DNA from: Ignavibacteria bacterium
GTDB taxonomy: Bacteria > Bacteroidota > Ignavibacteria > Ignavibacteriales > Melioribacteraceae
DNA: 40,630 nt
Direction of reading: 5' to 3'
Assembly: GCA_016873835.1 (NCBI GenBank)
Contig: VGVY01000009.1
Location: 1-40,630, forward strand
The notes beneath the pieces were generated by a model, which saw only the letters and a program-made list of their open reading frames with translations, had not been told where the DNA came from and searched no databases. Below, piece by piece: positions 7,716-16,435 of this stretch (its first letter is position 1; each line of letters opens with the position of its first letter). The translations under genes and the position numbers were made by a program.

Positions 7716-9122
7716 ATGGGAACGAGAAGAAATTTCTTAAAATTATCTATGCTCAGTGGCGCTGCATTAAGCGTGTCCGGTATTAAATCAATTGCTGAAT
7801 CTAATTTGAGATTGAGCGATGCATTAACTGAATCGAAAAGAAAAACGAAAAATGTTGTTGGATTAACTTGTGAGCCATTAGAAAAAGTTCGAATCGGTTT
7901 TATCGGACTAGGAATGCGAGGTCCTGGAGCTATAGAAAGGATGATGAAAATTGAACGGGTGGAAATAAAAGCCTTGTGCGATCTCCTTCCAGAACGTGTA
8001 AAAAAAGTTCAAGAAATTATTCGAAAAGAAGGACGACCGGAAGCTTTGGAATTCCATGGTAATGAAGATGCTTGGATGAAAATGTGCGAAAGAGATGATA
8101 TCGATTTAATTTATGCTTGTACACCTTGGCATCTCCATGTTCCCAATGCTGTTTATTCAATGAAGCATGGAAAACATGTTGCCATTGAAGTTCCGGCAGC
8201 GACAACACTTGAAGGTTGTTGGCAGATTGTTAACACTGCTGAAGAAACACGAAAACACTGTATGATGCTTGAAAATTGCTGTTATGATTTTTTTGAAATG
8301 GCTACTCTTAATATGGCTCGTAGTGGATTACTCGGAGATATAATTCATGCTGAGTGTGCATATATTCATGATCTCCGATGGTTAAAATTTGATAAAGAAA
8401 ATGGATATCAAGGAATGTGGAGACTGAAAGAAAGCGTTAATCACACCGGAAGTTTATATCCAACCCATGGAATTGGTCCAATCGCTCAAATCATGAATAT
8501 AAATCGCGGCGACAAATTCGAATACTTAACTTCTATGTCATCTGATCAATTTGGGATGACTTTATATGCAAAAGAAAAATTTGGAGAAAACTCTCAAGAA
8601 GCTAATCAAACCTATAAACTTGGAGATATGAACACAACACTTGTCAAAACTAAAAATGGTTACACAATTTTAATTCAACACGATACAACAAGTCCTCGTC
8701 CTTACAGCAGAATTCACTTATTAAGCGGTACGAAAGGGATTGCCATGAAATGGCCACAGCAAAAAATTGCTCTTGAACCTAATCCACATTCATGGTTGAA
8801 GGATGATGAATTCAAAAATATTATGGAAAAATTTGAACACCCACTTGCTAAAAAAATTGGTCAAAAAGCACGGGAAGTTGGTGGACACGGAGGAATGGAT
8901 TTTATAATGGATTGGAGATTAATTTATTGTTTAAGAAACGGACTGCCTCTTGATCAAGATGTTTATGATGCAGCATCCTGGTCTTCCTTAATTGAGTTAA
9001 GTGAAATTTCAACTTTAAATAAAAGTAAATCTTTAGAGGTTCCAGATTTTACAAGAGGAGCGTGGAAAACTACTCTCCCATTTGGAATTTTAAATTACTA
9101 CGATTACGATGTGGATAAATAA
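7716..9122 (+). CDS. Tat-exported Gfo/Idh/MocA oxidoreductase, GH109-like
   Basis: NAD-dependent oxidoreductase-fold protein of 468 residues. The N-terminus has a twin-arginine signal (TRRNFLK followed by a hydrophobic run and SVSG), so it should be exported folded with its cofactor. The Rossmann motif GFIGLGMRGPG is at 61-71 and EVPAA at 158-162. The segments ENCCY (186-190) and YPTHGIGP (248-255) recall GH109 alpha-N-acetylgalactosaminidases, which use NAD in glycoside cleavage. Substrate is not determinable. It starts 22 bases after lolD and may be co-transcribed, although its function does not obviously fit lipoprotein sorting. Its 3' end overlaps the convergent aminopeptidase gene by 19 bases. 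Confidence 0.82.
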   Translation: MGTRRNFLKLSMLSGAALSVSGIKSIAESNLRLSDALTESKRKTKNVVGLTCEPLEKVRIGFIGLGMRGPGAIERMMKIERVEIKALCDLLPERVKKVQEIIRKEGRPEALEFHGNEDAWMKMCERDDIDLIYACTPWHLHVPNAVYSMKHGKHVAIEVPAATTLEGCWQIVNTAEETRKHCMMLENCCYDFFEMATLNMARSGLLGDIIHAECAYIHDLRWLKFDKENGYQGMWRLKESVNHTGSLYPTHGIGPIAQIMNINRGDKFEYLTSMSSDQFGMTLYAKEKFGENSQEANQTYKLGDMNTTLVKTKNGYTILIQHDTTSPRPYSRIHLLSGTKGIAMKWPQQKIALEPNPHSWLKDDEFKNIMEKFEHPLAKKIGQKAREVGGHGGMDFIMDWRLIYCLRNGLPLDQDVYDAASWSSLIELSEISTLNKSKSLEVPDFTRGAWKTTLPFGILNYYDYDVDK

Positions 9123-10600
9123 TCAACCATAAGTCTTACACCAAAACCAGTATCAAATTCTTTTGTGTAATTGGTTAATTCATGCTTAATTGCTGGTCCA
9201 GCAATATCAAGATGTGCCCATGGAATTTTTTTATCTACAAAATGTTCTAAAAATTTTCCGGCCGTAATCGCACCACCCCAACGTGGTCCCAAATTTGATA
9301 CGTCTGCTATTTCACTTTTAATTTGCGAATTGTAATCATTCCAGAAAGGTAAACGCCAAACACGCTCAAAAGTTCTTTGTCCAGAATTAATAAGTTTATT
9401 AGAAAGCTGATCATTTTTTGTAAATAATCCAGCTGCAATTAACCCAAGAGCAACAGCACATGCACCAGTTAAAGTAGCAAAGTCAATTATTTCATCTGGC
9501 TTTTGTTGCGAAGCATAATGTAATGCATCGGCTAAAATTATCCGGCCTTCAGCGTCAGTATCTTTAACCTCAATACTTTTACCTGAATAGGCTCTAATAA
9601 TATCCCCGGGTTTATATGATTTGCCGCCAATCATATTTTCAGCAGCTGGCACAATTCCAATTATCTGTATAGGCAATTTAAGTTTAGCTGCAGCCATTAA
9701 TGTTCCTATTACTACAGCACCGCCAGCCATGTCAGCTTTCATCTTTAGCATTCCAGACGTAGGTTTAATTGAGAGTCCGCCCGAATCATAAGTAACACCT
9801 TTACCAACTAAAGCAATCTTTTTCCTTGGTTTGATTTTTGGTTTGTAACTCATTACAATCATGCAAGGTTGATTTTCAGAAGCTCCGCCAACGGAAAGAA
9901 TAGCATTCATTTTTCTCTTGATTAACTGTCGTTTATCTAAAATTGTCGTTTTAATTCCAAATTTAGATAATTTTTTCTTTGTTCTCCTTCCTAATTCAAT
10001 TGGTGTTAATGTTATTGCTGGTTCGTTTACTAAATCCCGTGTAAAATAAACTGAATCGATAATATTAAGTGCGTTCTGAATTGATTTCTTAAGAGCATTT
10101 TGGTTGGTATAATGAAAAATGACATTTAATGATTCTGTTTTATCTTTTGAGGATTTGTATTTATCAAAACTATAATTTCCAAGCCCAAATCCTTCAACCA
10201 TTGTTTGAAGAAAGTATACTTCATCACCAAAATGTTTTTTAAATTTATTAAATGAAGGAACAACAACATGTATAGAATTTATTTTGATTTTCCTAATATC
10301 TGAAATTAAGCCAGCAAAATAATTTCTGAAAAAATCAATCGTGAAGTCATCATCAATTTTTACTTTTTTGATATAAATATTGGAAGGCTCACCATATTCA
10401 GAGTAATAATTTAAAGCATCACCTTTTTTATCTAAAAAATTTTTTTTCTGAAGTGGATTAATATTTTTATTAAGTGATTCATAAAAATTATTAAAATGTT
10501 TTTCTAGGTTATTTGAATCAACAAAAAATTTTACTAGTCCTGAGTCTTTGTCAAATTTAATTTCATCTTTTGCAGATTGAATATTCAGTTTAAAGTACAT
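9104..10600 (-). CDS. pepA: Leucyl aminopeptidase, M17 family
   Basis: Cytosolic two-metal aminopeptidase that trims N-terminal residues from peptides. The protein is 498 residues: a variable N-terminal domain (to about 170) and a C-terminal catalytic domain. Metal and catalytic residues are visible: K267 and D271 in KGVTYDSGG, K279, D290 in KMKADMAGG, and D349, E351, R353 in DTDAEGR. The last block has Asp in place of the usual first Asn (NTDAEGR). The start has an SD (AAAGGAG) inside the end of the upstream NrnA gene and begins one base after its stop, so the two are coupled. Confidence 0.9.
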   Translation of the reverse strand: MYFKLNIQSAKDEIKFDKDSGLVKFFVDSNNLEKHFNNFYESLNKNINPLQKKNFLDKKGDALNYYSEYGEPSNIYIKKVKIDDDFTIDFFRNYFAGLISDIRKIKINSIHVVVPSFNKFKKHFGDEVYFLQTMVEGFGLGNYSFDKYKSSKDKTESLNVIFHYTNQNALKKSIQNALNIIDSVYFTRDLVNEPAITLTPIELGRRTKKKLSKFGIKTTILDKRQLIKRKMNAILSVGGASENQPCMIVMSYKPKIKPRKKIALVGKGVTYDSGGLSIKPTSGMLKMKADMAGGAVVIGTLMAAAKLKLPIQIIGIVPAAENMIGGKSYKPGDIIRAYSGKSIEVKDTDAEGRIILADALHYASQQKPDEIIDFATLTGACAVALGLIAAGLFTKNDQLSNKLINSGQRTFERVWRLPFWNDYNSQIKSEIADVSNLGPRWGGAITAGKFLEHFVDKKIPWAHLDIAGPAIKHELTNYTKEFDTGFGVRLMVDYLSTS

Positions 10601-10601
10601 C

Positions 10602-11594
10602 TTAACTCTCCTTTCTCAAATATGATTGAGCCTTCAATAATACTTTCTCTAAAACATCTTCAATTATTGTATTTTCTAGACGAGCACCTGAAGCATTTAA
10701 ATGTCCGCCTCCGCCAAACTCACCAGCCAATTTATTAACCGGAATTTCTCCTTTTGAACGAAAACTAATTTTTAAACTGCCGTTTAATTCATAAATCAAT
10801 ATTCCTATTTCAACACCTTGAATTGAGAGACAATAATTAACAAAACCATCAACATCTGCTTCAACAGCATTATTTTTTTTCTGAGTCTCATTTGTTAAAA
10901 TCATATATGCAATTTTCTTTGTTTCATCAAGCTTAACTGAACTTAAAACATTGCCAAGTAATTTAATTCTGCTGAAATGGAATTGATCATATACTTTATC
11001 ATAAACTTCCATTGGAACAATCCCAAAGTCAAGAAGCTCTGCAATTATTCTATGAACTTTTGACGTGGTTCTATCAAATCTAAATGAACCAGTGTCAGTC
11101 ATAATTGCTGTATAAAGTTGATAGGCTATTTTATTGGTAAAAGGAACAATTTCAGTCTGTTTTATGAATTCATAGATTATTTCACCGGTAGCTGAATAAC
11201 CTGATCCGCCGACAAAATAATCATAAAATTTTTCTGGGTCTTGATGATGATCAATGCATATTTTTATACTCTTGGATTTTCTAATACCATTTTCCATCCT
11301 TATAACGCGGTTGATTTGATTCAGGTCTAGTAAAATAATCACATCAGTTTCTGAAAAAATTTTTTTATGAATTTTTTCATCATATCTTTCAATTATTTTC
11401 TCTTCATCCAAAAATTCAAGGTTATACGGAGTGAAGCTGTGATTTACAATATAAACATTTTTTTTTAATTGCTTTAAAATAAAATACATCGCCAGTTCTG
11501 ACCCAATTGCATCAGCATCCGGATTTACATGGGTGGTTAGAAGAAATGTTTTATTCTTAAGAATTAGTTCTTTTAATTGTTCGTAAACATTCAT
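10602..11594 (-). CDS. nrnA: DHH/DHHA1 phosphoesterase, NrnA-like
   Basis: Probable nanoRNase and 3'-phosphoadenosine 5'-phosphate phosphatase. NrnA-type enzymes degrade short oligoribonucleotides at the end of RNA turnover and recycle PAP. The protein is 330 residues, the family size. Motifs are HVNPDADAIGS (22-32), LLDLN near 89-93, the signature DHH at 115-117, and the C-terminal DHHA1 glycine-rich segment GGGGHLNASGA near 290-300. It is followed after one base by the aminopeptidase gene and preceded by the korB terminator. The exact substrate preference is by family only. Confidence 0.87.
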   Translation of the reverse strand: MNVYEQLKELILKNKTFLLTTHVNPDADAIGSELAMYFILKQLKKNVYIVNHSFTPYNLEFLDEEKIIERYDEKIHKKIFSETDVIILLDLNQINRVIRMENGIRKSKSIKICIDHHQDPEKFYDYFVGGSGYSATGEIIYEFIKQTEIVPFTNKIAYQLYTAIMTDTGSFRFDRTTSKVHRIIAELLDFGIVPMEVYDKVYDQFHFSRIKLLGNVLSSVKLDETKKIAYMILTNETQKKNNAVEADVDGFVNYCLSIQGVEIGILIYELNGSLKISFRSKGEIPVNKLAGEFGGGGHLNASGARLENTIIEDVLEKVLLKAQSYLRKES

Positions 11595-11614
11595 AAAGTT
11601 TCATTTTAAAACAA

Positions 11615-11639
11615 GAAAGCGAAGATAAACTTCGCTTTC
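11615..11639 (-). terminator. Terminator after korAB
   Basis: A perfect 10-base stem (GAAAGCGAAG at 11615-11624 pairing with 11630-11639) closes a five-base loop. On the minus strand it is followed by TTGTTTT. It lies 22 bases after the korB stop codon and just before nrnA. The stem is AT-flanked on both sides and might also work in the other direction. Confidence 0.75.
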
Positions 11640-11661
11640 AAATTTATTATTGACTAATAAT

Positions 11662-12702
11662 TTATTTCACTTCCCAGGTATTTTCGGAGAACATAAGAGC
11701 ATCATAAGTACCAACACCCATTTTCTGTTTTAAGCCTTCAATTTGCTGGACATAATCACCATCATAAGTTTGCTTAGAATAATTACGAAATACACCAACT
11801 GGAGTTGGATAGCCCGGTATATCTGTAAAACGTGCCATTAAGAAAATACGAGTAGGGTTATCATCTGTTTCATCATGAACTAAACAATCATTTACTGAAT
11901 GCTTTCCATCCTCAAGATCAATTATGATTGGATTAAGTCCGTCTAACTTAATTCCTTTATTTTGTTTTTCACCAAACACTAATGGTTTCGCATGCTCAAG
12001 ATATACAACATTATCAGCACGAGTTTCTTTTTCAGTTAAATTGAAAAAAGCTCCATCATTAAAAATAGGACAGTTCTGTAATACTTCAATAAATGTTACA
12101 CCTTTATGTTTTGCTGCGCGAGAAAGTATCTCTTGCAAATGCTTCGGATCTCTATCCATGCTTCGAGCTACAAAAGTAGCACCTGAGCCAGTTGCCAATT
12201 TAATAGCATTAAAAGGCCAATCAACTGTTCCGTAAGGAGAAGATTTGGTAACCTTGCCTTTTTCAGAAGTTGGTGAATACTGCCCTTTTGTTAATCCATA
12301 AATTCTGTTATTGAACATTACAATTTTAAGATCAATATTTTTTCTGCATGCATGAATAAAATGATTACCGCCAATGCTTAACATATCACCATCGCCAGTG
12401 GCAACCCAGACTTGTAGTTTAGGATTCGCTAATTTTACTCCAGTCGCAATTGCAGCGGCTCTACCATGAATTCCATGGAATCCATAAGTATTCATATAAT
12501 AAGGGAAACGGCTTGAGCACCCAATTCCCGATACCCAAACTATATCTTCCTTTTTTGCACCAAAATCAGGAGAGGATCTTTGCACTTGAGCTAAGATTGA
12601 ATAATCGCCGCATCCCGGACACCATTTGACATCAATCCCTGAAGAAAAATCTTTTGCAGTGTATTTAACTTCAGTTTCTACCGTATTTATATTATTTGCC
12701 AT
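11662..12702 (-). CDS. korB: 2-oxoacid:ferredoxin oxidoreductase, beta subunit (KorB type)
   Basis: Thiamine-diphosphate and Fe-S subunit that, with KorA, interconverts 2-oxoglutarate (or a related 2-oxoacid) plus CoA and acyl-CoA plus CO2 using ferredoxin. The 346-residue protein has cysteines for a 4Fe-4S cluster (WCPGCG, C28 and C31, C62 in GIGCSSR, and one near 207) and the ThDP-binding GDGD at 103-106 with downstream NN at 131-132. The ATG at 12702 has a strong SD (AGGAGG) inside the end of korA and overlaps it by 11 bases. In Chlorobi relatives such enzymes serve the reductive or oxidative TCA cycle. Direction here is unknown. Confidence 0.9.
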   Translation of the reverse strand: MANNINTVETEVKYTAKDFSSGIDVKWCPGCGDYSILAQVQRSSPDFGAKKEDIVWVSGIGCSSRFPYYMNTYGFHGIHGRAAAIATGVKLANPKLQVWVATGDGDMLSIGGNHFIHACRKNIDLKIVMFNNRIYGLTKGQYSPTSEKGKVTKSSPYGTVDWPFNAIKLATGSGATFVARSMDRDPKHLQEILSRAAKHKGVTFIEVLQNCPIFNDGAFFNLTEKETRADNVVYLEHAKPLVFGEKQNKGIKLDGLNPIIIDLEDGKHSVNDCLVHDETDDNPTRIFLMARFTDIPGYPTPVGVFRNYSKQTYDGDYVQQIEGLKQKMGVGTYDALMFSENTWEVK

Positions 12703-14533
12703 TATTGCCTCCTAAGACTTCCTTTATTTTATTCAGAACTTCTGCAACTTTGAATGGCTGTCCTTGCACTTTATTAAATTGAATTATTTCTCTTAAATAA
12801 ATTCCTTTAATAATTGTAGCCAATTGACCTAAGTTTAGTTCCGGTATCATAACTTTATTAAAACTCTTCAGAACTCCTTCAAGATTTTTTGGAAATGGAT
12901 TCATATATCTAAGATGTGCATGAGAAACTTCCAACCCTTCTTTTCTTGCTAATTTAATAGCTTCAATTACAGCACCATAAGTACTTCCCCAGCTTAAAAC
13001 TAAAAGTTCTCCAGTTTCATTTCCATTTACAGCTAAATCCGGTATTACTTTTTGTACATTGATAACTTTCTTTTGTCTGTTATTGATCATAATCTCGTGA
13101 TTCTGCGGATCGTAACTTATATTTCCAAACACATCCTTTTTCTCTAATCCACCAATTCTATGTTCTAATCCCGGAGTACCTGGAATTGCCCAAGGTCTAA
13201 CTAAATTTTCGTCACGTAAGTATGGATAGAACCCTTCTATTTCAGTTCTAAATTTTACATTTATTTCTGGCAGCTCTTCAAATTTCGGAATTTTTAATGG
13301 CTCGGAACCGAATGCTAAATATCCATCAGTCAATAATATTACCGGCACCATAAATTCTAAAGCAATTTTTGCAGCTTCAATTGATGCAAAGAAGCAATCA
13401 GCGGGACTGCTTGCAGCTATTACAACGAGCGGTGCTTCTCCATGTCGACCGTATAATGCTTGGAATAAATCAGCTTGTTCAGTTTTTGTTGGTAGCCCAG
13501 TGCTTGGTCCACCACGTTGTACATCAATAACAACCAGAGGCAATTCTGTCATAATTGCTAAACCCATTGCTTCAGCTTTTAATGAAAGGCCTGGTCCCGA
13601 AGTACTTGTAATTGCCAATGCACCAGTAAATGCAGCACCTACTGCCGAAGCAATTCCAGCAATTTCATCTTCAGCTTGAAATGTTACAACTCCATAATTT
13701 TTATATTTACTCAACTCTTGCAAAATTTCTGAAGCTGGTGTAATTGGATAAGAACCAAGAAACAAGGGAAGTTTACTTCTTAAAGATACTGTTACAAAAC
13801 CGAGTGCAACTGCTTCATTTCCAGAAATGTTGCGATAAATACCTTTGGGTAATTTTGCCGGCTGTACATCATATCGTGTAGTAAAAATTTCTGTAGTTTC
13901 GCCATAATTAAATCCAGCTTTTAAAACACGTTGATTTGCCTCAAGTATATCCGGTTTCTTTTTAAATTTGGACTCAAGCCAGGCTAATGTCATTTCTATT
14001 GGTCGGTTATACATCCAATACATAATGCCAAGTGCAAAAAAGTTTTTGCATTTATCTTTTTCTTTGGGAGAAAGATTTAATTCGTCCAAGGCTGTTGTGG
14101 TTAATTTTGTTAATTCAACTGGAATTACATTGTAACCGGCTAATGATCCATCTTCAAGTGGATTAGTATCATACTGAGCAAGTTTTAGATTTTTTGCATC
14201 AAATGAATTTGTATTAACTATGATAGTCGCATTAGGTTTTAGATCTTTCAAATTAACTTTCAACGCAGCCGGATTCATAGCAACTAAAACATCGGGTGAA
14301 TCTCCTGGAGTTTGAATATCACTACTGCTGAAATGAATTTGAAAACCACTCACACCAGCAAGAGAACCAGCGGGCGCTCGAATTTCTGCCGGGAAATCTG
14401 GAAGTGTTCCTATATCCGTACCAACCATTGCTGTTGTATCAGTAAATTGCGAACCAGTCAATTGCATACCATCACCGGAATCACCAGCAAAGCGTACTGT
14501 TACATCTTCAAGTATTTGAATTGGTTTTGCCAT
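12692..14533 (-). CDS. korA: 2-oxoacid:ferredoxin oxidoreductase, fused gamma-alpha subunit (KorA type)
   Basis: Large subunit of the KorAB enzyme, 613 residues. The N-terminal gamma domain (about 10-200) starts with RFAGDSGDGMQLTG. The alpha domain (from about 238) has the SYPITPASEIL segment and continues to a C-terminal transketolase-type domain (SWGSTYGA region, about 510 onwards). A gamma-alpha fusion paired with a separate beta subunit is the pattern of two-subunit 2-oxoglutarate ferredoxin oxidoreductases, and no separate delta ferredoxin subunit is present. Pyruvate or branched-chain oxoacid specificity cannot be excluded. No consensus promoter was evident in the 82-base upstream gap. 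Confidence 0.9.
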   Translation of the reverse strand: MAKPIQILEDVTVRFAGDSGDGMQLTGSQFTDTTAMVGTDIGTLPDFPAEIRAPAGSLAGVSGFQIHFSSSDIQTPGDSPDVLVAMNPAALKVNLKDLKPNATIIVNTNSFDAKNLKLAQYDTNPLEDGSLAGYNVIPVELTKLTTTALDELNLSPKEKDKCKNFFALGIMYWMYNRPIEMTLAWLESKFKKKPDILEANQRVLKAGFNYGETTEIFTTRYDVQPAKLPKGIYRNISGNEAVALGFVTVSLRSKLPLFLGSYPITPASEILQELSKYKNYGVVTFQAEDEIAGIASAVGAAFTGALAITSTSGPGLSLKAEAMGLAIMTELPLVVIDVQRGGPSTGLPTKTEQADLFQALYGRHGEAPLVVIAASSPADCFFASIEAAKIALEFMVPVILLTDGYLAFGSEPLKIPKFEELPEINVKFRTEIEGFYPYLRDENLVRPWAIPGTPGLEHRIGGLEKKDVFGNISYDPQNHEIMINNRQKKVINVQKVIPDLAVNGNETGELLVLSWGSTYGAVIEAIKLARKEGLEVSHAHLRYMNPFPKNLEGVLKSFNKVMIPELNLGQLATIIKGIYLREIIQFNKVQGQPFKVAEVLNKIKEVLGGNNGK

Positions 14534-14615
14534 ATTTATCTCTTTAGTTTCCTATAAATGTTGTTATTTAACAGAGTTAAAATAGTGAATATTGTATAAT
14601 ATTAAAAAATGAGTC

Positions 14616-16379
14616 CTATTTAACTTTCTGAATTATACCTAAAAATTCATCAGCATTAACAAATCCAGTAATTCTCTCAATCTCATTTCCGTTTGAATCA
14701 ATAATTAGCACTGTGGGCATTCCTAATATCCTGAACTTATCACGAATTGCTTCAGTTTCTTCAGAAATTGTTTGCGTCATATCCACTTTATATGCATCAA
14801 ATTCTTTTGACAGTTCAACAATCCTTGAATCCGAAAATGTTAATGCATCCAACTCTTTACATGGAATACACCAGTCAGCATAAAAGTCAATAATCATTTT
14901 CTTTCCATCAACCAAAGACTGATTATAATTTGCTTCTGAAAATTCTTTCCAATCAGGTGAAATATCTTTAGATGGAATCAGTGAATAAACTGAAATTAAT
15001 AGTACAATTATTGAGAAAATAATTTTAAACCATCGAAATCCTATAATTTGATTTGCTGTTTTATCAAGAAACAATAAAATAATCGCTGCGATCAAGCCGA
15101 ACATTGGTAAAATGTAGCTCGAAATTTCCTTAGGTAAAATTGGTCCGACAAAATAAATTGCCATGCCGAGCAATAAAAATCCAAAAATATGTTTCACACC
15201 TTCCATCCAGTCACCGGCGCGAGGTAATTTTTTAATTTTTCCAGAAAACAAAGCAAGAACTAAATATGGTAATCCTAATCCAAGTGCTAAAACAAAAAAC
15301 ATTAGAAAGCCATTAAATGGGTCCCCTTTTGCTGCAACATAGGTGACAAGCCCAATTACAAAAGGTCCAATACAAGGAGCGGCAACAATGCCCATTGTTA
15401 ACCCCATAAAGAAAGCTCCAAAAGTACCAGCTTTAGCTCCGCCAGCTTTTGCAACAAGTGAATCTGGTAATTTGAACTCATAGACACCAAACTGACTCAA
15501 AGAAAGAAGAACAAAAAGAAATGCAATTCCAACTATTACAAATGGATTTTGCAGTAAGGATCCAAAAACTGAACCGCTTAATGCAGTTACAACACCGACA
15601 ACTGAATAAGTTAATGCCATCCCGAGTACATAAAGAATTCCAAGTAAAAAAAGCCGGCTTGTTTTTCCTTCACTTTGTCCGCCAAAATATCCAATTGTAA
15701 TTGGTATTAATGGATAAACACATGGTGTAAGATTAAGTGCTAATCCTCCAAGGAAAATAATTAGGAGACTTAAAATTAAACCGCTCGATTCTAATGTTGA
15801 AGCAAGTGAATCTTCACTTTTTTCAACATTAATTTCAGGTTCTGCTTGTTCAACATTTTTAAATGTTTCTTGATTTATTTGTAAAACCTCTGATTTTACT
15901 TTGACAACTTCGATTGAAATTGTATCTGATACCGAAGTTGGAGGCATACAGCTCTGATCATTGCATGCCTGATACTTTAGTTGTATCGGAATGTTGTTGT
16001 TACCAATTTCTAAATTTTTATCAATTTGAATTAATCCAGAAATAATAACTTCTCCATCATAAACAGAAACTGGTTTTTCCGAAAATTCAAAATTCAACTC
16101 CTGGGGTTTCGGGAAATTTAATTTGGTGAAAGGAAATTTTGGATTTTTTGAAATCAACTCAGTTGGAATTAAAAATTCGTCATTTGGTTTATTTGAATTT
16201 ATATGCCACTTTTCTTCAATAATAACTTTGACACTAAACTTAAATGTTTCACCCTGAACTGCTTTATTCTGTCCGGGTATTATTTCTAGTTTTACTAAAT
16301 CACTTTGTAATCCGAACTGAGCAAATGAAAATCCGCTTGCAAAAATAAAAGCCAGTAAAAATAATTTTTTAAAATTCAT
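14616..16379 (-). CDS. dsbD: Thiol:disulfide interchange protein DsbD
   Basis: Carries reducing equivalents from cytoplasmic thioredoxin across the inner membrane to periplasmic thiol proteins. The 587-residue protein has all three DsbD modules. After the signal peptide (to about residue 20) comes the periplasmic alpha domain with C139 and C144. An eight-helix membrane domain (about 200-470) has the paired cysteines in NLTPCVYP and VAAPCIGP. The C-terminal thioredoxin-like domain has ADWCIPCK near 500. The ATG has an SD (GAGG) eight bases upstream. It follows nadE by 56 bases, but the functions do not look related. Confidence 0.93.
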   Translation of the reverse strand: MNFKKLFLLAFIFASGFSFAQFGLQSDLVKLEIIPGQNKAVQGETFKFSVKVIIEEKWHINSNKPNDEFLIPTELISKNPKFPFTKLNFPKPQELNFEFSEKPVSVYDGEVIISGLIQIDKNLEIGNNNIPIQLKYQACNDQSCMPPTSVSDTISIEVVKVKSEVLQINQETFKNVEQAEPEINVEKSEDSLASTLESSGLILSLLIIFLGGLALNLTPCVYPLIPITIGYFGGQSEGKTSRLFLLGILYVLGMALTYSVVGVVTALSGSVFGSLLQNPFVIVGIAFLFVLLSLSQFGVYEFKLPDSLVAKAGGAKAGTFGAFFMGLTMGIVAAPCIGPFVIGLVTYVAAKGDPFNGFLMFFVLALGLGLPYLVLALFSGKIKKLPRAGDWMEGVKHIFGFLLLGMAIYFVGPILPKEISSYILPMFGLIAAIILLFLDKTANQIIGFRWFKIIFSIIVLLISVYSLIPSKDISPDWKEFSEANYNQSLVDGKKMIIDFYADWCIPCKELDALTFSDSRIVELSKEFDAYKVDMTQTISEETEAIRDKFRILGMPTVLIIDSNGNEIERITGFVNADEFLGIIQKVK

Positions 16380-16435
16380 TAAATCCTCTAACTATTTAAG
16401 ATAATGAAGTTAATAAAAGAGTTTTGAAAGTATAA

